Assembly (NCBI GenBank): GCA_003260025.2
Contig: QFZU02000014.1
Location: forward strand, 1 to 64,000
Origin: Microbispora triticiradicis
Lineage (GTDB): Bacteria; Actinomycetota; Actinomycetes; Streptosporangiales; Streptosporangiaceae
Length of the DNA stretch: 64,000 nt
Reading direction: 5' to 3'
Shown here: positions 58,933 to 64,000 of the stretch, piece after piece
Position numbering within the stretch: the stretch's first letter is position 1
Layout of the letters: the number at the start of each line of letters is the position of its first letter
The notes under the pieces: model-generated
Told to the model about the DNA's origin: nothing
The model's database searches: none
What the model saw: only the letters and a program-made list of their open reading frames with translations
Translations under genes and position numbers: made by a program

Positions 58933-59868
58933 CTACCGGCGGCGCGACGCGGACAAGGTGATCATCGTAGCCATGGCGGTCACGAGAGTCGTGTGATACG
59001 CCTTCCGGAAGACCTCGACCGCCGACGCCGACTCCGGTGGCCGCTGGGCGGCGTACCGTCCGGGAATGGCCCCGCTGGGCAGCTGGGCCTCCAGGAGGTT
59101 CCGTATCGCGGCCAGGCCGGACCGGGTGCGGGTCGGATCCTCGCCGACGAGGGACTGCGAGAGCAGGAACTCCCCCACGAGATCCCAGTAGTCGATCTCC
59201 ACGAAGTGGGTCGTCAGTTCGTCGAGGACCTGGAAGATCCGCCTCCGCTCGTCGTCGGTGAAGCCGGGGTCCCGGGCGCCGAAGTCGCTCAGGTGGAACA
59301 GGATGTGCGTGATGACGTAGGCGTCCTCGATGTCGACCGGATACGTCGTGGTCCAGTCGGCGAGGAGGGTGCTCTCGTACAGCTCCCGGTACGAAGGGAA
59401 GTCGTGGCGGAGGCCGGCGCGTTCCGCGTAGTAACGGGTTTCGAGGCGCACGTGCGGCGACTTGCCGTAGAGCGGGAAGAAGCCGCCGGGAGCCAGCTCC
59501 CCGAGGACGGCCCAGTGGCGCCCGTCGGTGAGCCCGGGAGGTGCCAGCGCGCCGAAGGCCAGGCCGTACGCCCGGTAATACCTGGGCATGGCCGTCAGCT
59601 GCCGTGGGAAGTCCGGGTCATGCCAGATCTTCCGGACGGTCGCGGCCACCTTCGCCAGATCCTCGTCGTCGGGCCGCAACCTCGTCCAGATCGCACAGAG
59701 CTGCGCCAGTTCCAGGCACGCCTTCACCTTGGGTGTGACGGGCAGCCCCGAGTACGACGGATCGAGGTACTCCAGGTTGTCGCTGATCCAGCGCCTGGCC
59801 CCGGCCGACAGCCGCTCCAGGTCGCCGGTCGCCCTCTCGTCCGCGTAGGTCGTCGCAGGTTCGGTCAT
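58933..59868 (-). CDS. DUF6895-type protein of the radical SAM cluster
   Basis: A 311-residue, mostly helical soluble protein, which I tentatively place in DUF6895. It has repeated acidic/aromatic helices (VEIDYWDLVGEFLLSQSLVG; YVITHILFHLSDFG) reminiscent of alpha/alpha-toroid folds. The ATG at 59868 overlaps the glycosyltransferase stop by 4 bp. No catalytic motif is recognised. The tight coupling says it acts in the same pathway. Confidence 0.75.
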   Translation of the reverse strand: MTEPATTYADERATGDLERLSAGARRWISDNLEYLDPSYSGLPVTPKVKACLELAQLCAIWTRLRPDDEDLAKVAATVRKIWHDPDFPRQLTAMPRYYRAYGLAFGALAPPGLTDGRHWAVLGELAPGGFFPLYGKSPHVRLETRYYAERAGLRHDFPSYRELYESTLLADWTTTYPVDIEDAYVITHILFHLSDFGARDPGFTDDERRRIFQVLDELTTHFVEIDYWDLVGEFLLSQSLVGEDPTRTRSGLAAIRNLLEAQLPSGAIPGRYAAQRPPESASAVEVFRKAYHTTLVTAMATMITLSASRRR

Positions 59869-61103
59869 CCATCTGCCCCTTTCGAGAGCCATCGTGTTTC
59901 GAGAGGCATCGTGTCCACGGCCCGGTCCGCGGGTCGGTGCGGCTTTCGGGCCACCCGGGCACAGGAAAGTTCGACGACGTCGGCCGCGCGTGAGGCGCTG
60001 TCGGCCGAGGCCAGCCTGCGGCCGAGATCCGCCGCGCGTTTCCGCAGCCCCGGGTCCTCCCAGGCCAGGTGGAGCGTCTTCCACGGATCGGAGTCCATGT
60101 CGTCCAGTGCGTACACCGCGACCCCCGCCCGGACGCACGCCGCGGCCAGCAGCGGCTGCTCGGACCCGTTGGGCGTCACCCCGAGCGGCCGTCCCCGCAG
60201 TAGCGCGGCCAGCACCGGCGCCGACGTGCCGCTGGTCAGCACCAGTCCGGCCCGGTCGACGAACGGCCCCATGTACGGCCTGCGCACGAGCAGCATGTCC
60301 GCGCCGGGGTCAGGGCGCGGATCCAGCGTCCGGCCCTGCTCGACCAGGGCCTGGAACGGGCCGCCGGTGAAGGCCGAGTTGAGCCGCGGCCACTGGACCT
60401 TCCCTCCGAAGAAGCGACCGAGATGCACGTAGACGACGGGCTTGCCCACCCGGTCGAGATGTTCCATCACGGTGTCGACGTCGGCCCCGTCCGCCGTCGG
60501 CTCCCACGCCAGCGGTCCGACGTGGTGCACGCGCTCGGGCAGCACCGCGCCCGGGTACTCGAAGACGGGATCACCCCGCAACAGCAACGCCGCGCCGAAC
60601 AGCGGGCTCTCCGGCCACGGGTCGCTCCGTGTGGCCAGGCCGACCTCCGCGCGCAGCTCGCGGTAGTACTGAAGGATCTCGCGTGACCGCGCTTGCCTGC
60701 TCATGCCGGGCTGGGGCTCGTCGTGGCCTCCGGCCGCGTAGTTCAACAGGTGGGCCGACAGCCCCAGCACCACCGCCGGGATGTCCAGCGCCTCGGCGGC
60801 GAGCAGTGCTCCATGGCACAGGACCGAGGTGACGAGCACGTCGGCCCGGACCTGCCGAGCGGCTCGGAGGGCGGCCCGGAACTGCGCCGGCCCCCCGTCG
60901 CGCCATCTGGCGACCGAGAACCCCCGCTGCCCGCCGTACCGCTCCGCCGTCAGGTACGGCAGGCCGGATTCGGCCACGATCTGCGCGGCCGAGGTCCTGC
61001 CCAGCACGCAGACGGTGTTCCCCCGCCGTTCGAGCTCGCGTCCGGCCGCGATCGCCGGATACAGATACCCCCCGTCGCTCAGCGGGCAGAGCAGGACGTT
61101 CAT
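59865..61103 (-). CDS. GT1/UGT-type glycosyltransferase
   Basis: A 412-residue GT-B enzyme. The N-terminal acceptor domain begins NVLLCPLSDGGYLYPAIAAG; the C-terminal donor domain has VVYVHLGRFFGG and LVLTSGTSAPVLAALLRGRP followed by GSEQPLLAAA, the expected UGT donor-site order. It probably transfers an activated sugar to the cluster product. The ATG at 61103 overlaps the peptidase stop by 4 bp. Confidence 0.87.
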   Translation of the reverse strand: MNVLLCPLSDGGYLYPAIAAGRELERRGNTVCVLGRTSAAQIVAESGLPYLTAERYGGQRGFSVARWRDGGPAQFRAALRAARQVRADVLVTSVLCHGALLAAEALDIPAVVLGLSAHLLNYAAGGHDEPQPGMSRQARSREILQYYRELRAEVGLATRSDPWPESPLFGAALLLRGDPVFEYPGAVLPERVHHVGPLAWEPTADGADVDTVMEHLDRVGKPVVYVHLGRFFGGKVQWPRLNSAFTGGPFQALVEQGRTLDPRPDPGADMLLVRRPYMGPFVDRAGLVLTSGTSAPVLAALLRGRPLGVTPNGSEQPLLAAACVRAGVAVYALDDMDSDPWKTLHLAWEDPGLRKRAADLGRRLASADSASRAADVVELSCARVARKPHRPADRAVDTMPLETRWLSKGADG

Positions 61104-63175
61104 GCCGGACTCACCCCGAGGTGGGCGGCGATGAAGGCCAGGCAGTCGGCGAACAGCGCCACCCCGCTGGACGCGGAGCGAACCCCGTGGCCCACCCCCC
61201 GCTCGAACCGGAACAGCGCCGGGCCCTTCCCCGACGTGGCGTGCTGGAGCGCGGCGCACATCTTCCGCGCGTGCAGCGGATCCACCCTGGTGTCACCGTC
61301 GGACGCGGTGAACAGGACCGGGGGGTACGCGACGTCCGGGACGACGTGATGGTAGGGGGAGTACGACAGCAGCGTCCGCGCCTGGCCGGGGTCGGCGGCG
61401 CTGCCGTACTCCGGGACCCAGCTCGGCCCGAGCCCGTGGAACTCGTAACGGGCCATGTCCAGGAGCGGGGACATGCACACGGCGGCCGAGTACTTTCCGG
61501 GGTGCTGGGTAAGCGCCACACCCACGAGGAGGCCGCCGTTGGAGCCGCCTATGATCGCAAGCCGGCCGGGCCTGGTCCAGCCCGCCTCGACCAGATGGTC
61601 GGCAACGGCGTCGAAGTCGTCGAAGGTGTTCTGCTTTCTCGGCCCGCGGCCGGCACGGTGCCACTCCTCGCCCTCCTCGCCGCCCCCGCGCAGGCACGCG
61701 GTGGCGAAGATCCCGCCCGCCTCGACCCAGGCGACGATCAGAGGCGAGTAGCGCGGCGACATCGACACGCCGAAGCCGCCGTATCCCATGAGGATGGCGG
61801 GGCGCGGACGATCGGGGGAACCCGACGGGGACGCCACGAACATCCGTACCGTCGTGCCGTCCGCGGACCGGCAGGTCTCCAGCCCGGCCTTCATGCGAGG
61901 GGCGTCGATCCCCGGCGCCGGCGACCACGGCCCGACCTGGCCCGTTCGGGCGTCGTAGTGGAGCACCAAGGGAGGCGTGACGTAGTCGGTGTAGGGGAAC
62001 CAGGCTTCGTGTCCCGCTTCCGGCCGTACCGAGATCCGCCCGATGGAACCGACGCCGGGCAGCGGGACGGTCCCCAGCTCACGGCCGTCGGTCAGGTCGT
62101 GGACGGTGATCTCCGCGGCCGCGTGGCGGATCCAGGAGACCAGCCCGATCGGCCGATCGAGCTCCGGGCCGCTGAGGACGGTGAGGTCGTCCAGCACCGC
62201 GTCGGGGCGTTCGGCGATCAGCTCACGCCAGGCGCCGGGAGCCGGGTCCGCCGGGGTGCACACGACGACGCGTCCGCGAGCGGCGTCCCTGTCGGTGCGC
62301 AGCCACATGGGGTCGTGCGGACCGGTGCCCGGGGCGATGCGTACCCGGGTGCGGCCCTGTCCGGCCTCCTGGACCGGCCGCAGGTCCGGACATCCGGGCG
62401 GGCTCGTGGACAGGTCGGCCAGGTAGACCGCCGCACCGCGGTCGGTGCCGGTCGCGGCGGTGACGATGAGCCATCGGCCGTCCGGTGTGACGGCCACGGT
62501 GTAGAACTGGGTTCTCTCCCGGCCCTCGCCGAACACGAGGACGTCGGTATCCGGCTCAGAGCCGACCTTGTGCAGGTAGATTCGGCGCTGGTAGAGCGCC
62601 TCCGATGCCAGGCGGCCCACGTAGTAGAAGGCCTCGCCACCCGGTAGCCATCCGATCGACGTCCGGCGCACCCGGTCGATGGGCCCGTCGGCGACCGCCC
62701 CGGTGGCGACGTCGAGCACCCACAGCGTCGCGTCCTCGGTGCCGTCACGGGAGATCAGACAGGCGAGCCGGTCGCCCTCCACGGAGGGCTCCCAGGACTC
62801 GAGCACGGTACGGCCGGCCGGATCCAGCGCACGCACATCCAGCAGGGGCCGCTCGGCCTCCCCCTCGCGGACGTAGAGCACCGGGTGGTCCTGTCCCGCG
62901 TCCCGCCGCTCCACGAAGATCCGGGAACCGCGCGCCTTCGGGATGGTGACGAGGTCGGTGGCGTTGAGCGCCGCCAGCTCCGCCCGCCACCGGTCCGCGT
63001 CCGGCCACGTCGCCCGTTCCGCTTGGTAGAGAGCCTCCTGCTCCGCGGTCCACCGCAGTGTCCTGGGGTCCTCGGAGTCCTCGAGCCAGCGGTAGGGATC
63101 GGGGACGCGCAGCCCGTGCAGCTCTTGGACGACGTCGTCGCGGGGCGCGTCCGGGTACCGGCGGGACGATGGCAT
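61100..63175 (-). CDS. Prolyl oligopeptidase family serine peptidase (S9A)
   Basis: A 691-residue enzyme. The N-terminal propeller is followed by an alpha/beta hydrolase domain with the nucleophile in IIGGSNGGLLVG (Ser near 545), the Asp in ASDGDTRVDPLHA (near 630) and the His in RGVGHGVRS (near 664). N-terminal DPYRWLED is a family hallmark. No signal peptide, so it acts in the cytoplasm. In RiPP pathways such peptidases can remove leader peptides or macrocyclise; that role is inferred from the neighbouring radical SAM gene, 2 bases upstream. Confidence 0.9.
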   Translation of the reverse strand: MPSSRRYPDAPRDDVVQELHGLRVPDPYRWLEDSEDPRTLRWTAEQEALYQAERATWPDADRWRAELAALNATDLVTIPKARGSRIFVERRDAGQDHPVLYVREGEAERPLLDVRALDPAGRTVLESWEPSVEGDRLACLISRDGTEDATLWVLDVATGAVADGPIDRVRRTSIGWLPGGEAFYYVGRLASEALYQRRIYLHKVGSEPDTDVLVFGEGRERTQFYTVAVTPDGRWLIVTAATGTDRGAAVYLADLSTSPPGCPDLRPVQEAGQGRTRVRIAPGTGPHDPMWLRTDRDAARGRVVVCTPADPAPGAWRELIAERPDAVLDDLTVLSGPELDRPIGLVSWIRHAAAEITVHDLTDGRELGTVPLPGVGSIGRISVRPEAGHEAWFPYTDYVTPPLVLHYDARTGQVGPWSPAPGIDAPRMKAGLETCRSADGTTVRMFVASPSGSPDRPRPAILMGYGGFGVSMSPRYSPLIVAWVEAGGIFATACLRGGGEEGEEWHRAGRGPRKQNTFDDFDAVADHLVEAGWTRPGRLAIIGGSNGGLLVGVALTQHPGKYSAAVCMSPLLDMARYEFHGLGPSWVPEYGSAADPGQARTLLSYSPYHHVVPDVAYPPVLFTASDGDTRVDPLHARKMCAALQHATSGKGPALFRFERGVGHGVRSASSGVALFADCLAFIAAHLGVSPA

Positions 63176-63177
63176 CG

Positions 63178-64000
63178 CTAGAGGCGTCCCGTCTCGTCGA
63201 GGTGGTCGAGCAGGGCGGCGTCGACGGCGTCGCGGAAGGCCGCGAGCGCACGCTCGTCCTGCTGGTTGCGGTACAGGTCCGCGCAGGAGATCCAGCGTTC
63301 GCGGGTCTGCGCGCCGGGAAGGTAACCCTCGGCGACCGAGCCGACCTCCCAGCCGGGTTTCCCCGCGGTCTCCCAGCAGCTGGACAGAGTGCCGTCCGCG
63401 TTCACCACCGCGCCGTAGCGTCCGTCGCCGTACCCGCAGGTGGCGCATGGCAGGTGAGCACGCGGCCTGCTCACGGAGAAGCCGCGATCGAGTGCCGAGC
63501 GCTGCCATCGGGCGAATCCGGCCGCCAGCTCGCCGGTCGGCGTCAGGTCGTTCGCGTACCCGATGCCCACGTCCCCCACCTGGGCGAAGTAGATGCCGCA
63601 TCTCGAGGGATCCAGGGCGGCGGCGAGCCGGTCGACGAGGGCGTCGACCCCCCGGAACGTGTGGTGGGAGACGTTCACCCTCAGCGTCCACCGGATCGAG
63701 GTGACCTCCGAAGCCCTGGCGATGTTGCGGACGATGGTGTCGAAGGTCCCGCCGTGCGACCGGCGGACCCGGATCCGGTCGTGGTCCTCCCGATCGCCGT
63801 CGAAGGTGACCTGGACGGACTTGAGCCGGAGCTCTTCGAGTCGCCTGGCCAGCAACGGTGTGAGCAGCGTGAGGTTGGAGATCATCGACGCGGAGGTAAG
63901 CCCATGACCGACCGCCCGCGACAGCAGTTCCATGCAGCCTCTGGGGTTGAGCAGGGGCTCTCCGCCGAACAGCAGGATCTTGAGCTTGTCCAGCCCGGCC
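63178..64000 (-). CDS. Radical SAM/SPASM-type peptide maturase (partial, cut by right edge)
   Basis: At least 274 residues; the N-terminus with the CxxxCxxC cluster lies beyond the window. What is seen starts LDKLKILLFGGEPLLNPRGC, the glycine/Glu motif of radical SAM enzymes, then LKSVQVTFDGDREDHDRIR (a standard substrate-binding strand). The C-terminal SPASM-like region has Cys in LPCATCGYGDG, LSSCWETAG and WISCADLY. SPASM enzymes usually modify peptides. It leads the operon with peptidase, glycosyltransferase, DUF6895 and exporter. Confidence 0.88.
   Translation of the reverse strand, partial: AGLDKLKILLFGGEPLLNPRGCMELLSRAVGHGLTSASMISNLTLLTPLLARRLEELRLKSVQVTFDGDREDHDRIRVRRSHGGTFDTIVRNIARASEVTSIRWTLRVNVSHHTFRGVDALVDRLAAALDPSRCGIYFAQVGDVGIGYANDLTPTGELAAGFARWQRSALDRGFSVSRPRAHLPCATCGYGDGRYGAVVNADGTLSSCWETAGKPGWEVGSVAEGYLPGAQTRERWISCADLYRNQQDERALAAFRDAVDAALLDHLDETGRL

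Overview
The window is 64 kb of high-GC chromosome from an actinomycete. The signs are two mycothiol genes (mshA, mshD), glnR, an HbhA-like protein, MurT/GatD, the phoR-phoP/phoU arrangement, GTG and TTG starts, and very G/C-rich third codon positions. Gene order resembles both Streptomyces (dtd, ygfZ, fur and a nitrobindin close together; cysA and glnR nearby) and Mycobacterium tuberculosis (Rv0474-Rv0491 and Rv0814c-Rv0821c regions). A Streptosporangiaceae-like genus is a guess, not something the sequence proves.

Left third (1-18.1 kb), mostly housekeeping: the phosphate two-component system phoP/phoR reads away from phoU across a clear PHO box. Then come a mshA-ybjN-gpm operon, an SDR/methyltransferase pair, a macrodomain gene divergent from a BlaI/M56-peptidase pair across a double dyad operator, an XRE regulator with an HbhA-like gene and a DUF2516 gene, corA, a DUF2207 protein, an asparaginase, dtd and ygfZ.

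Middle (18.1-31.7 kb), mostly signalling: a tandem cluster of DnaA-box-like sequences (18144-18230) lies beside a six-gene stressosome operon (rsbR, rsbS, rsbT, an ATPase-phosphatase fusion, a hybrid kinase and a receiver-SpoIIE phosphatase). Next are a Fur regulator, a short plus-strand unit with a 13-codon ORF behind an unusually long Shine-Dalgarno match, a nitrobindin, a NarL/LuxR two-component system with a divergent membrane protein, a DsrE protein, and murT-gatD for peptidoglycan amidation.

31.7-40.6 kb is an unassigned membrane/ATPase locus. It has a HerA-like ATPase and a membrane-anchored protein that looks like a degenerate ATPase. Divergent from these is a three-gene operon of single-pass proteins, and converging on that is a polytopic membrane protein.

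40.7-51.7 kb matches the M. tuberculosis sseC2-cysA2-thiX-lmeA-glnR-mshD neighbourhood. It carries a cysteine-codon leader peptide, a decayed DUF4395 gene, and an inserted ECF sigma/anti-sigma pair. A secreted 5'-nucleotidase, a Pit phosphate transporter with its DUF47 partner, and dcd follow.

51.8-54.8 kb is the clearest accessory region. A tRNA-Gly(CCC) gene is followed by three further copies of its 3' half. These bound three small cargo modules that carry unfamiliar genes and no integrase. A P-loop kinase, an IS remnant and an HxlR/NAD(P)-binding pair follow. The right end (57.1-64 kb) is a compact minus-strand operon: LuxR-type regulator, MFS exporter, DUF6895 protein, glycosyltransferase, prolyl oligopeptidase and a radical SAM/SPASM enzyme cut by the window edge. 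It looks like a peptide natural-product (RiPP) cluster.
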